From Litoribacterium kuwaitense (GTDB lineage: Bacteria; Bacillota; Bacilli; Bacillales; DSM-28697), in NCBI RefSeq assembly GCF_011058155.1, contig NZ_JAALFC010000005.1, positions 62,001 through 126,000 of the forward strand: 64,000 bases of DNA. The letters run 5' to 3'. The position numbers were made by a program, and so were the translations under genes. This document shows positions 47,361-56,244 of this stretch, piece after piece. Under the pieces are notes generated by a model. That model ran no database searches, was not told where the DNA came from, and saw only the letters and a program-made list of their open reading frames with translations. Positions within the stretch are counted from its first letter, which is position 1. Every line of letters starts with the position of its first letter.

Positions 47361-48200
47361 ATGGGCGACTTCCAATTAAATAATGAAGTCATCACACGCC
47401 TAGTGACCCAGGCTGGCGGAATTATACTGAAAGTCGTTTTAATTCTTGTCTTATTTTTCATTGTTCGTGCGATTGGTCAGAAAGTCATCGATCGCTCTTT
47501 CCAAAGCTATCAAAAAAAGAATGAGGCTAACGGAGCACGCATACGCACACTTGAGAAACTTACAAAAAATATTTTCTCCTATGCCCTCTTATTTTTTACA
47601 GTCATTATGACATTGCAAAACCTCGGGGTGGAAGCAACTTCTCTTATTGCAGGGGCCGGTGTTGTTGGATTAGCAATCGGCTTTGGTGCTCAAGGGCTCG
47701 TCAGTGATATCGTCACGGGTTTTTTCGTTCTTTTAGAAAAGCAGATCGATGTTGACGATTACGTTACGGCAGGGTCTCTTGATGGCGTCGTTGAAGAAGT
47801 CGGCCTGCGTACGACCCAGCTTCGCGGCTTTGATGGAACCCTTCATTTTATTCCGAACCGCTATATTACAACCGTAAGCAACCACTCACGTGGCAATATG
47901 CGCGCGCTTGTCGATATGAGCATTTCATACGACGATGATATTAATAAAGCAATTCAAGTATTAGAGGATGTCTGTGAAAAAGTGGCTGCCGAAGATTCGT
48001 CCTTTGTCGAAGGACCGAATGTGATTGGTGTCCAAGCTCTTGGCGCCTCAGATGTCGTCCTGCGCGTCATCGGAAAAACGGAGAATGGTATGCAGTTTGC
48101 GGCAGAGCGGAAGCTTCGTCAAGCAATGAAAGAGGCACTCGACGCCAACGGCATTGAAATTCCGTTTCCTCATCAAGTGTACGTTGAAAAAAAAGCGTAA
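47361..48200 (+). CDS. ykuT: MscS-type mechanosensitive channel (YkuT)
   Basis: A 279-residue small-conductance mechanosensitive channel: three membrane helices (about 15-40, 65-85 and 92-125), the pore helix G-L-A-I-G-F-G-A-Q-G-L-V-S-D near 105-118, then the soluble beta and alpha/beta domains. It releases solutes under hypo-osmotic stress. TAGGAGATG precedes the ATG. Divergent from ykuU, as these genes neighbour each other in B. subtilis. Confidence 0.92.
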   Translation: MGDFQLNNEVITRLVTQAGGIILKVVLILVLFFIVRAIGQKVIDRSFQSYQKKNEANGARIRTLEKLTKNIFSYALLFFTVIMTLQNLGVEATSLIAGAGVVGLAIGFGAQGLVSDIVTGFFVLLEKQIDVDDYVTAGSLDGVVEEVGLRTTQLRGFDGTLHFIPNRYITTVSNHSRGNMRALVDMSISYDDDINKAIQVLEDVCEKVAAEDSSFVEGPNVIGVQALGASDVVLRVIGKTENGMQFAAERKLRQAMKEALDANGIEIPFPHQVYVEKKA

Positions 48201-48204
48201 GCTG

Positions 48205-48257
48205 AAAAACATCCGCCTCTGTTTCTTTAATACGGAAACGAGAACGGATGTTTTTTC
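48205..48257 (+). terminator. terminator of ykuT
   Basis: AAAACATCCG pairs with CGGATGTTTT with an inner GTTTC/GAAAC stem, then a T tract. Confidence 0.88.
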
Positions 48258-48380
48258 TTTAAAAAAGCAAAATTTATTGATAACATGGTAAGTCATTCTA
48301 ATAGAAATGCGATCGTTTATACATCACTAACCCACTTAGAGTTGTTCATCCCCTACTTCGACACAACTTACCGATGCAGG

Positions 48381-49493
48381 TCAAAGGCTGAAGTATCGAT
48401 GTAATTCCTGAACAATGGGCGCCATAACGTTCTCATCTGGGATGATGCGTGATGAGTGAAGTCCTTCTGTCGGACCGACCCCTAGCCAAAATAGACAGCC
48501 AGGCATTTCTTTTGTCATATACCCAAAATCTTCTCCTGTCATCGCAGCTTCTGCTTCAACAAAAGTAAATTCAGAAGAAGCTTGAAAAAAGGATGACAAA
48601 CGTGCGGCCAAATCTGCATCGTTGTCAACTTGATAGTAATTCGCTCCGTAATCAATCTCAGCTTTACAATGAAAAGCTGTTTCAATAGCGCTGACATGCG
48701 CTTCTACTTCAAGTTTAAAACGTTGCATTGCTTCAGGCGTTAAGGTGCGCATTGTCCCTTCAAGCGTCGCTTCATCGGCAATCACATTTTGGACATACCC
48801 AGCCTCTATTTTTCCAATCGTTAACACAGCACTATCCATAGGATCGACACGTCTTGACACGACAGATTGTAATTGTGTCACTAAATATGAAGCGGCAACA
48901 ACCATATCGTGCGTTTGATGAGGATAAGCTGCATGTCCTCCTTTTCCGCGCAACGTAATAAACAATTCTGACGTATTGGCAAATAATAACCCTGGCTTTA
49001 ATGCAACTGTCCCTGCTTTATATTGTGGCGCAATGTGCAATGCATAAATTTCATCCGGCTTCATCTCCTGAAATTCTGGTGAAGCAATCATTGGCAAAGC
49101 CCCACCTGGACCTTCCTCAGCTGGCTGAAAGACAACGACGAACGTATCCTCAATCGGCTGGCGGACGACAGCTTCCAGCAGTCCTAGCGCGATTGTCATA
49201 TGAATATCATGCCCACACGCGTGCATATAACCTTCGTGTTTCGACGCAAACGCAAGACCCGTTTCTTCCTTCATAGGAAGGCCATCCATATCAGCACGAT
49301 AGCCAACTCTTCTTTTCCCGACAGTGCCTTTGACCTCAACAATAATGCCTGTTTTCCAAGTTTTCATCGTTAATCTCTCTTGAGGCAGTAGAGAAATTTT
49401 TTCTAGTAAAAATGTGTGCGTTTTATGTTCACAAAAGCCGATTTCAGGAATTTGGTGTAATTCCCTTCGTATATCGATTAAATTAAAAGCCAC
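48381..49493 (-). CDS. dapL: N-acetyldiaminopimelate deacetylase
   Basis: A 370-residue M20-family metallohydrolase (YkuR). Metal-site motifs are H-A-C-G-H-D-I-H-M near residues 92-100, A-E-E-G-P-G-G near 127-133 and a C-terminal His in L-H-S-S-R near 345. With dapH it forms the acetylated branch of lysine and diaminopimelate synthesis needed for peptidoglycan. It lies 120 bases downstream of dapH with a hairpin between. Start M-A-F-N-L-I-D-I-R-R-E-L-H is typical. Confidence 0.93.
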   Translation of the reverse strand: MAFNLIDIRRELHQIPEIGFCEHKTHTFLLEKISLLPQERLTMKTWKTGIIVEVKGTVGKRRVGYRADMDGLPMKEETGLAFASKHEGYMHACGHDIHMTIALGLLEAVVRQPIEDTFVVVFQPAEEGPGGALPMIASPEFQEMKPDEIYALHIAPQYKAGTVALKPGLLFANTSELFITLRGKGGHAAYPHQTHDMVVAASYLVTQLQSVVSRRVDPMDSAVLTIGKIEAGYVQNVIADEATLEGTMRTLTPEAMQRFKLEVEAHVSAIETAFHCKAEIDYGANYYQVDNDADLAARLSSFFQASSEFTFVEAEAAMTGEDFGYMTKEMPGCLFWLGVGPTEGLHSSRIIPDENVMAPIVQELHRYFSL

Positions 49494-49567
49494 GCCTTAT
49501 CCCCCCAATGTAGAAGTGTTATCTACTGTTTTTGATTTACTGTAAATAGCTTTTAACCCGCATATCG

Positions 49568-49604
49568 TTAAAAAGGGCACCGACACATTTTGGTCGATGC
49601 CCCT
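49568..49604 (-). terminator. hairpin between dapH and dapL
   Basis: GGGCATCGAC pairs with GTCGGTGCCC (G-T tolerated), followed by TTTTT on the minus strand. It would separate or attenuate dapL expression from dapH. Confidence 0.75.
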
Positions 49605-49613
49605 TGCAAAGTA

Positions 49614-50336
49614 TTACTGATCTTTTTTCAGCTGCCTGAGCTCTTGTTTAATTTCTGTTTTCGAGCGTGTGTTATCGTCAATTTCTTTGATAACGCGTGC
49701 AGGGATACCTGCCACCACTGTATTCTCAGGAACGTCCTCTGTGACGACTGCACCAGCCGCAACGACTGCGCCTTTTCCAACGCGAACGCCTTCCAAAATA
49801 ACCGCATTGGCACCGACAACGACATCATCTTCTACAATCACTGGTTGTGCAGATGGTGGCTCAATGACACCAGCAAGGACTGCACCTGCACCGATGTGAC
49901 AGTTATTCCCGACTGTCGCACGCCCGCCCATTGTTACGTTCATATCAATCATCGTACCTTTACCAATGACAGCACCAATGTTAATGAGTGCCCCCATCAT
50001 GATCACGGCATTATCTCCAATCTCAACCTGGTCACGAATGACAGCACCCGGCTCAATACGCGCATGAACATTTTTAAGGTCTAGCAATGGGATCGCAGAA
50101 TTTCGACGGTCATTCTCTAGAACGTAATCGTCTATTTTTGTTTGGTTTGCATCAATTGCTGCTTTAACTGCTGACCACTCACCGAAAAGTACGCCTGTGT
50201 TTCCAGTAATAAACGTCTTCGTTCCCTCACCGAAGTCTATTCCTTCAAGGTCGCCCTTTATGTATACTTTAACAGGTGTTTCTTTCTCGCTGTTTTGGAT
50301 AAATTTAATAATTTCGTTTGCATCCATTGTATTCAT
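49614..50336 (-). CDS. dapH: tetrahydrodipicolinate N-acetyltransferase
   Basis: A 240-residue left-handed beta-helix (hexapeptide repeat) acetyltransferase; it acetylates tetrahydrodipicolinate in diaminopimelate synthesis. The N-terminal domain [12 protein letters not shown] is as in B. subtilis DapH (236). Repeats run from about 90 to 215 (for example [10 protein letters not shown] and [10 protein letters not shown]). ATG at 50336 lies 12 bases after AGGAGG; ATG three codons later (50327) is an alternative. Confidence 0.94.
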   Translation of the reverse strand: MNTMDANEIIKFIQNSEKETPVKVYIKGDLEGIDFGEGTKTFITGNTGVLFGEWSAVKAAIDANQTKIDDYVLENDRRNSAIPLLDLKNVHARIEPGAVIRDQVEIGDNAVIMMGALINIGAVIGKGTMIDMNVTMGGRATVGNNCHIGAGAVLAGVIEPPSAQPVIVEDDVVVGANAVILEGVRVGKGAVVAAGAVVTEDVPENTVVAGIPARVIKEIDDNTRSKTEIKQELRQLKKDQ

Positions 50337-50421
50337 TATAACGAATGTCCTCCTCACAATTTCATAGTCTTACTTTAATGTAACAGAGCAGTGTTGATTT
50401 CGCAAACAATAATCAATGTGT

Positions 50422-51294
50422 CTATTCAAACTCTGATGATTCTATCATCTCCACAAAAGCTTTCACTTGCTTTAATTGCATCGCCGCATCCGAGCAAACG
50501 AGCCAAGTGTCCCTCGTTAATAAGCTACCATCTTTATTTTTCAAAGGAATTTTGTGAAACATATCATCTTCTGGCGTTAAGGCGATGGAAGGTAAAATTG
50601 CAAATCCAATCCCTTGACCAGCCAGCTTTTTACACGTTTCAATCTGGTCCACAACAATTGTTCGATGAGGAGCAGAATGATATAAATGATGCCACCAATC
50701 GTGAATTTCCTGATAATACGTAGAGTCACTTTTAAACAGAATAAACGGTTTTTCTGAAGCACTCAGTTCTTCAAATGTTGTAATCTCTGTGTCAACTAAG
50801 TAAAAATAATCTGTCATAACATGGATCTTCCGCCCACTCCACTCCGGATTGCCGCGCACGAACCCGAGGTGAAGCTCATTGTTATAAAGCTGCCTGATCA
50901 TTTCCGAGCTCCGACCAGTAATTAGTGAAATACGAACTTTTGGATATGCTTGAACGTATGCCTTCAGACGAGAAGGTAGCCAATATTGCCCGAGAATTGA
51001 AGCGACAGCCAGCCTTAATGTTCCATATACTTGATCCTGCAAAGCTCTAAGCTCTTCACGAAGCTGTTCTTCACGCTGTAATGTAGTGGTTGCATAATCC
51101 AGCATTTTCTCACCAGCAGGTGTAAGCGCAACACCGCGTGCCGAGCGTAGAAAAAGTTGCGCATTCCATTGCTGCTCAATGGTTTTAAGACGCTGACTAA
51201 GTGCGGGCTGAGATACAAATAATCTCTCTGCTGCTTTCCGCATGTTTCCTTCCTCAGCCAATACTTGTAATAGTCTTAAATCGGATGAATTCAT
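50422..51294 (-). CDS. ccpC: LysR-family catabolite regulator CcpC
   Basis: A 290-residue LysR regulator. The N-terminal helix-turn-helix has N-M-R-K-A-A-E-R-L-F-V-S-Q-P-A-L-S-Q-R-L; the effector domain has L-A-V-A-S-I-L-G-Q-Y-W-L-P and V-D-Q-I-E-T-C-K-K. These match B. subtilis CcpC (YkuM), which represses citB, citZ and senses citrate. The start M-N-S-S-D follows GGAGG by 5 bases. In B. subtilis ccpC also neighbours the yku genes here. Confidence 0.9.
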   Translation of the reverse strand: MNSSDLRLLQVLAEEGNMRKAAERLFVSQPALSQRLKTIEQQWNAQLFLRSARGVALTPAGEKMLDYATTTLQREEQLREELRALQDQVYGTLRLAVASILGQYWLPSRLKAYVQAYPKVRISLITGRSSEMIRQLYNNELHLGFVRGNPEWSGRKIHVMTDYFYLVDTEITTFEELSASEKPFILFKSDSTYYQEIHDWWHHLYHSAPHRTIVVDQIETCKKLAGQGIGFAILPSIALTPEDDMFHKIPLKNKDGSLLTRDTWLVCSDAAMQLKQVKAFVEMIESSEFE

Positions 51295-51367
51295 GGCAAC
51301 CTCCACCTTCGTAACCTTTTCATGAAGCTATTGTAGCATATTCAAGTCGGACAACTCATGAAAATAG

Positions 51368-51388
51368 AAAAAGACGCCTTTTGGCGCC
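51368..51388 (-). terminator. small hairpin terminator
   Basis: GGCGCC pairs with GGCGTC (one G-U) across AAAA, then TTTTTC on the minus strand. It lies 11 bases past the small gene's stop. Confidence 0.6.
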
Positions 51389-51398
51389 CTTCATGTGC

Positions 51399-51584
51399 TT
51401 ATGTAACTGGATCGAGCTTGTCTAATAAAACGGACAATTTTTTAAGTCTGTCTTCAGCGGACGGATCAATGCGTTTTTCTAAATCAGCCATTTCTGAAGC
51501 AACAATCTCAACAGCAAGATTTTGACGAATTAATGTTTGCAACAATAATGATATTTCTTCTTCATTTAGTTTTTGTAAGTCCAA
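51399..51584 (-). CDS. small helical protein of unknown function
   Basis: A 61-residue acidic protein, wholly helical by appearance (leucine heptads in L-L-L-Q-T-L-I-R and L-K-K-L-S-V-L-L-D-K-L), without cysteines or membrane segments. GGGAGGGAG precedes the ATG. It is monocistronic with its own terminator, upstream of ccpC. B. subtilis has the small gene ykzF in this area, but correspondence could not be shown. Confidence 0.7.
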   Translation of the reverse strand: MDLQKLNEEEISLLLQTLIRQNLAVEIVASEMADLEKRIDPSAEDRLKKLSVLLDKLDPVT

Positions 51585-51721
51585 CGTGATCTCCCTCCCG
51601 TTTGTTCCATTTTAGCATCGTCCTACACATCTTTCCTTAGGGAACCTTTTCCACTGTCCTTTACAAAACAATAGATTGTAAGGTAGCATTTGATGTGATA
51701 TGAAGGAGGCGGCCTAGTCTA

Positions 51722-52648
51722 ATGATGCAGCAGTGGATCACGATATTTTTTGACGTTTTATGTCCTGTCTTTATCCTCGTTTTAATAGGCGTATGGCTTC
51801 AAAGAAAGTTTTCTTTAGATATGTATACATTAAGTAAACTCAATATTTACTTTCTTGTTCCAGGTATTATTTTTACGAAGCTTTATGAGACTGCGCTTTC
51901 CATCAATATTCTCTTAACGATTGCCGGCTTCACTTTACTGCTTCTCGGCTTACTTTACCTCATTTCCAATGCAATTGCTTATCTATTTCGGTTTTCAAAA
52001 AGTATGAGAGTGGCTTTTTCAAATTCAGTGATTTTTTATAATTCCGGTAATTATGGTGTTCCTGTCAATGATCTCGTGTTCAAACAAGACCCTTTTGCGA
52101 TGTCTATCCAAGTCATCGTGCTTCTCATTCAAAACATTACGACATTTTCGTACGGCATTTTTGCACTTCAATCGAATGATCGTAGCCCATTAAAAGCCTT
52201 ACTCAGCTATTTGCGCCTGCCTGTGCTCTATGCCATGCTATCTGCTTTAGTGCTCAATATGGCAAATATCCAATTGCCAGATGCCATTTATTTGCCTGCT
52301 ACATACATATCTGATGCAGTGATTGCGATTGCGTTAATTACACTTGGATGTCAAGTTGCACAGCTTCGTCTGAAGAAAAACCTCTGGAAAGTATACAGCT
52401 CTGTGAGCCTTCGCTTGCTTTTAAGCCCTGCTCTAGCCGCAGGAATTCTATTTTTATTTGATGTCCAAGGGGTCACCGCTCAAGCCTTTATGATCTCAGC
52501 CGCCATGCCGACGTCGGTCAACAGTGCGATTATCGCTCAGGAATATAAAAATGAACCTGAATTTTCGGCCCAGGCCGTGCTCGCTTCTACGATTTGCTCT
52601 GCGCTGACCGTTACTTTAGTGATCTATATCAGTGGGCAAATGTTTTAA
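51722..52648 (+). CDS. AEC family transporter
   Basis: A 308-residue auxin-efflux-carrier-like permease with about ten membrane helices in two halves, each with a polar break: F-Y-N-S-G-N-Y-G-V-P-V-N near residues 107-118 (the family's N-x-G-x-x-G motif) and A-A-M-P-T-S-V-N near 260-267. Family members export malate, malonate or other carboxylates. AGGAGG lies 12 bases before the first of two ATGs. Substrate unknown. Confidence 0.87.
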   Translation: MMQQWITIFFDVLCPVFILVLIGVWLQRKFSLDMYTLSKLNIYFLVPGIIFTKLYETALSINILLTIAGFTLLLLGLLYLISNAIAYLFRFSKSMRVAFSNSVIFYNSGNYGVPVNDLVFKQDPFAMSIQVIVLLIQNITTFSYGIFALQSNDRSPLKALLSYLRLPVLYAMLSALVLNMANIQLPDAIYLPATYISDAVIAIALITLGCQVAQLRLKKNLWKVYSSVSLRLLLSPALAAGILFLFDVQGVTAQAFMISAAMPTSVNSAIIAQEYKNEPEFSAQAVLASTICSALTVTLVIYISGQMF

Positions 52649-52674
52649 CTAAGTGTCATCCATAGCAGTAAACT

Positions 52675-52710
52675 AAAAAAGCGAGCCGAAGTAGGCTCGC
52701 TTCTTTTTTT
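52675..52710. terminator. bidirectional terminator between the AEC gene and clpE
   Basis: AAAAAAGCGAGCC pairs with GGCTCGCTTcTTTTTT across a 6-base loop. Confidence 0.9.
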
Positions 52711-52714
52711 ATGA

Positions 52715-54826
52715 TCATGATCGTTGAATAACAAGGTTTTTATTTTCATCAACGTCAACAATGATTTGTTCAATCGCTTCTGCGGTATCCATTAATTCAT
52801 CGGCGATGGCGTCTTCTACATGCTCTTGGATCGCTCTACGGAGTGGTCGCGCACCAAAGGCTTGATGGTCGCCCAATTCCGCAATCCGCTCACGAGCGGC
52901 TTCAGTCACTTCTAGGGAAATGTTCTGTTCTCCAAGAGTATTATTGAGATCGGCAAGCATTAGACCGACGATTTTAACGAGATGCTCTTTTTCTAAAGGT
53001 TTAAATTGCACGATGCTATCAAAACGATTGAGAAATTCTGGTTTAAAGAAGTCCCCTAGAGAAGCGAGTAATTGGTTTTCTTTTTCCATTTCTTCGCCTG
53101 TTGTAAATCCGAGCGTTCCTTTATTCGCCATTTGTGTACCTGCATTACTTGTCATAATGAGAATGGTGTCTTTAAAGCTTACCGTTCGCCCTTGACTATC
53201 CGTCAGGCGACCATCTTCCATAATTTGCAAGAACATATGCTGTACGTCTGGATGTGCCTTCTCAATTTCATCAAGCAAGATAATACTGTAAGGCTGTCTG
53301 CGAACTTTTTCGGTGAGTTGACCAGCTTCGTCATGACCGACATATCCGGGTGGTGAACCAATGAGCTTAGACACGGCGTGTTTTTCCATATATTCACTCA
53401 TATCGAGACGAATAAGTGCATTTTCATCTCCAAACAATTCACGCGCCAGCGTTTTCGACAGTTCGGTTTTCCCTACGCCTGTAGGTCCGACAAACAAGAA
53501 CGAACCTGAAGGGCGGTGCTTCGACTTTAAGCCTGCTCGTGACCGTCTGACCGTTTTTGCGACCTTTTCGACTGCTTCTTCTTGCCCGATCACTTGCGTG
53601 GATAGTCTCTCCATCAAATGCTTCATCTTGTATTGTTCATCTTGCTGCAATTTTGACACAGGAATGCCTGTTTTCTTTTCAATCAACTGTTCAATGAGAC
53701 CGCGTGTGACGGCAGGCTTTTGTTTTGATGCATTCGTATTTAATTGCTCCAGCAAATTTTTCTCTTCATCGCGTAATTGAGCCGCGCGTTCATAAGCTTC
53801 AATCGCTGTCGCTTCCTCTTTTTCTTTACGAACTTGTTCAAGTCTCGCTTCGATGCTGCTTTCATCACGGGCTTCCTCAGACAAGTTCAACACAGAACCA
53901 GCTTCATCCATCAGATCAATTGCTTTATCTGGCAAATGACGATCTTGAATATATCGTTTAGACAAAGTGACGCTTGCACGAAGCGCCTCATCTGTATAGG
54001 TCACGCCATGATACTGTTCGTAATGAGGCTTTAAGCCATTTAATATTTCAATCGCTGCATTTTCAGTAGGCTCATCCACTTGAACTGGCTGGAAACGACG
54101 TTCTAGAGCTGCATCTTTTTCAATCGCTCGATATTCTTTTAACGTCGTCGCTCCAACGAGCTGCATTTTCCCGCGTGCTAATGCTGGTTTCAAAATATTT
54201 CCTGCATCCATTTGTGAATCTTGCGTCTGCCCCGCACCAACGAGAAGGTGAATCTCATCGATAAACAAAATGACATCGTCACGAGATTGAACTTCTTCAA
54301 CAAGCTGTTTCATTCGCTCCTCAAACTGACCACGAATTCCTGTATTCGATACGAGAGAAGCAACATCAAGCAGCATGATTTTTTTGTTTAACAGCTTTGT
54401 TGGGACGTTTCGCTGATGGATTTGCAGTGCGAGTCCCTCGGCAATGGCTGTTTTCCCGACACCTGGTTCCCCGATCAGGACAGGGTTATTTTTATTTCTC
54501 CGGTTCAGAATTTCGATGACACGTTGAATCTCATCATCACGACCAACGACCGGATCAATTTCGCCACGGTTGGCAAGAACATTTAAATTGGTCGCCATTG
54601 ACTCAAGGATGCTCTCTTTTCCAGCATCCTGCTGTGTGAAAACGTGACCTCCGCCTCCTTGAGCACCGTTGCCGTTAAATGAATTAGACATGTGAGGCTG
54701 CTGCTGTCTTTGTAGTTCAGCCATACACTGATGACATAAATGTAATTGTTGTTCTTGTTGGTTTACTTTAAGTCGAAGATACACAGAAGCAGGACGTTGT
54801 TGGCAATTTTGACATTTCATGATCAT
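52715..54826 (-). CDS. clpE: ATP-dependent Clp protease ATPase ClpE
   Basis: A 703-residue Hsp100 unfoldase that feeds ClpP under heat stress. It has the ClpE-specific N-terminal zinc finger (C-Q-N-C and C-H-Q-C, residues about 5-35), AAA1 with G-E-P-G-V-G-K-T near 120, a UVR segment ([12 protein letters not shown] near 345), and AAA2 with G-P-T-G-V-G-K-T near 445 plus a ClpP-loop region. AGGAGG lies 4 bases before ATG at 54826; ATG at 54820 is equally placed at 10 bases. CtsR boxes overlap its promoter. Confidence 0.95.
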   Translation of the reverse strand: MIMKCQNCQQRPASVYLRLKVNQQEQQLHLCHQCMAELQRQQQPHMSNSFNGNGAQGGGGHVFTQQDAGKESILESMATNLNVLANRGEIDPVVGRDDEIQRVIEILNRRNKNNPVLIGEPGVGKTAIAEGLALQIHQRNVPTKLLNKKIMLLDVASLVSNTGIRGQFEERMKQLVEEVQSRDDVILFIDEIHLLVGAGQTQDSQMDAGNILKPALARGKMQLVGATTLKEYRAIEKDAALERRFQPVQVDEPTENAAIEILNGLKPHYEQYHGVTYTDEALRASVTLSKRYIQDRHLPDKAIDLMDEAGSVLNLSEEARDESSIEARLEQVRKEKEEATAIEAYERAAQLRDEEKNLLEQLNTNASKQKPAVTRGLIEQLIEKKTGIPVSKLQQDEQYKMKHLMERLSTQVIGQEEAVEKVAKTVRRSRAGLKSKHRPSGSFLFVGPTGVGKTELSKTLARELFGDENALIRLDMSEYMEKHAVSKLIGSPPGYVGHDEAGQLTEKVRRQPYSIILLDEIEKAHPDVQHMFLQIMEDGRLTDSQGRTVSFKDTILIMTSNAGTQMANKGTLGFTTGEEMEKENQLLASLGDFFKPEFLNRFDSIVQFKPLEKEHLVKIVGLMLADLNNTLGEQNISLEVTEAARERIAELGDHQAFGARPLRRAIQEHVEDAIADELMDTAEAIEQIIVDVDENKNLVIQRS

Positions 54827-54881
54827 TTGTCCTCCTTTGATATAGATATAAATTTAGTTCATGTTTATTTTAATGTTTGAC

Positions 54882-54935
54882 TTTGACTTTCTTTGACCTT
54901 GACTATATTATACTTTGACCTTTCTTGACTTTCAA
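54882..54935 (-). promoter_or_regulatory. clpE: clpE promoter with two CtsR operators
   Basis: On the minus strand, TTGAAA (54930-54935) and TATAAT (54907-54912) have a 17-base spacer. One CtsR box (AGTCAAG-AAA-GGTCAAA, 54914-54930) fills the spacer and another (GGTCAAA-GAA-AGTCAAA, 54882-54898) lies just downstream of -10. An extra GTCAAA heptad at 54876-54881 abuts it. Confidence 0.9.
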
Positions 54936-55013
54936 GAGATTTACTCGAAATGTTGTTATTTTTTTTAGATCAACGACAATAGAATAGAGAAATGTAAAGA
55001 AAGGTTGTTTCGT

Positions 55014-55859
55014 ATGATGAAAAATGAACAGATCGTTTTTCTAGGCGCAGGCTCTATGGCAGAAGCGATTGTTCGAGGAATGCTTTCCCAAGAGATTGTC
55101 GAGCAAAATCAAATCACTATAACAAATAAAACGAATGTAGACCGGCTTGAATTCTACAAAAAAACATATGGTGTTTTGACAAGTCAAACCCCAAAAGAAA
55201 TCATTCCTGATGCTTCCCTTCTCATCTTTGCGATGAAACCAAAAGAAGCAGAAGCTGCTTTTCTACATGTCAAAGATGAATTACGCCAGCATCAGTTAAT
55301 CCTTTCTGTCATTGCGGGTCTACCGATAAGTACGATGCAGTCTTGGACGTCACCGCAAGCAAAAGCCATTCGCGTGATGCCTAACACGTCATCGGCAATT
55401 AGTCTGTCTACGACAGCTTTTTGCTCTAGTCCAAACGTAAGTATTGCTGAAAAAGAGCGCATCGAGACGATCTTATCTAGTATCGGCAGTGTATATGAAA
55501 TTAAAGAAGAGCAAATGAATCTGTTCACCGGCTTGGCCGGCAGCAGCCCGGCTTACATGTACCAAATCATGGAGTATTTTGAAGCAACCGCCGCAGCACA
55601 CGGATTTACCCGAGAACAAGGCCGGCAATGGATTGTAGAGATCATGGCAGGTGCTGCCGAAATGGTCAAAGCAACTTCTCTCACCCCTGAACAGCTGCGT
55701 AAACAAGTGACTTCTCCGAAAGGAACCACCTATGAAGGTTTATTACGGCTCAAGGAAGGACACGCTGAAGACAGCTTTCGCCAAGCCATTGAATCCTCAG
55801 CAAAAAAGTCAGCTGGATTCGAGCAGCAATTTTTAAAGCGGATGAATGAAAAGAACTAA
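55014..55859 (+). CDS. proC: pyrroline-5-carboxylate reductase
   Basis: A 281-residue NAD(P)H-dependent enzyme catalysing the last step of proline synthesis. The Rossmann motif F-L-G-A-G-S-M-A-E-A-I is near residues 8-18, R-V-M-P-N-T near 119-124 and the dimerisation/substrate region L-A-G-S-S-P-A-Y near 175-182. The start M-M-K-N follows AAAGG; a TTG-like start 3 codons upstream is not needed. B. subtilis has several paralogues (ProG, ProH, ProI); which one this is cannot be fixed. Confidence 0.9.
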   Translation: MMKNEQIVFLGAGSMAEAIVRGMLSQEIVEQNQITITNKTNVDRLEFYKKTYGVLTSQTPKEIIPDASLLIFAMKPKEAEAAFLHVKDELRQHQLILSVIAGLPISTMQSWTSPQAKAIRVMPNTSSAISLSTTAFCSSPNVSIAEKERIETILSSIGSVYEIKEEQMNLFTGLAGSSPAYMYQIMEYFEATAAAHGFTREQGRQWIVEIMAGAAEMVKATSLTPEQLRKQVTSPKGTTYEGLLRLKEGHAEDSFRQAIESSAKKSAGFEQQFLKRMNEKN

Positions 55860-55909
55860 GCCAAACAATCCCTTTTCTACTTGGTTGATTTACCGTTTGT
55901 GACATGGCT

Positions 55910-55941
55910 AAAACCCTCTCTGTTCAATCCAGAGAGGGTTT
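55910..55941. terminator. bidirectional terminator after proC
   Basis: AAACCCTCTCT pairs with AGAGAGGGTTT across a 9-base loop. Confidence 0.85.
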
Positions 55942-55946
55942 ACTCG

Positions 55947-56189
55947 TTAATAATCAGCGGGGAGATTGGTTGTCGTAAATAAATAACCAATATAAAAGAG
56001 TACAATGGCAGCAGCTACGATGTATACCCAAACAATTGGGTTTTTTAAAATTGGATGTCGTTTCGTTTGCTCTCCCGTCTCACTACTCTTTTTGAAAGAC
56101 ATTGCCTGACCAACACGGGCAGAACCAAACGCCCCGGCGACCAACACAAGCACAGCTATTACGGATAAGGCAAGAATCGCACGGTCCAT
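55947..56189 (-). CDS. small two-helix membrane protein
   Basis: An 80-residue protein with membrane helices at about 4-24 and 50-70 joined by a polar loop rich in Lys and Ser. Not recognised. GAAGGAG lies about 9 bases before the ATG; the extension to 56279 runs into the ykuI stop region and is rejected. It follows ykuI by 55 bases on the same strand and could be cotranscribed. Confidence 0.75.
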   Translation of the reverse strand: MDRAILALSVIAVLVLVAGAFGSARVGQAMSFKKSSETGEQTKRHPILKNPIVWVYIVAAAIVLFYIGYLFTTTNLPADY

Positions 56190-56244
56190 ATAAGCGAACT
56201 CCTTCTTTTTTCTTACCTTTCCCTGCAGTTCTTCATTCATACAT

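Noticed and set aside
49590-50084. 164-codon antisense frame within dapH
   Set aside because: Repetitive Asn/Asp/Thr product mirrors the hexapeptide repeats of dapH on the other strand.
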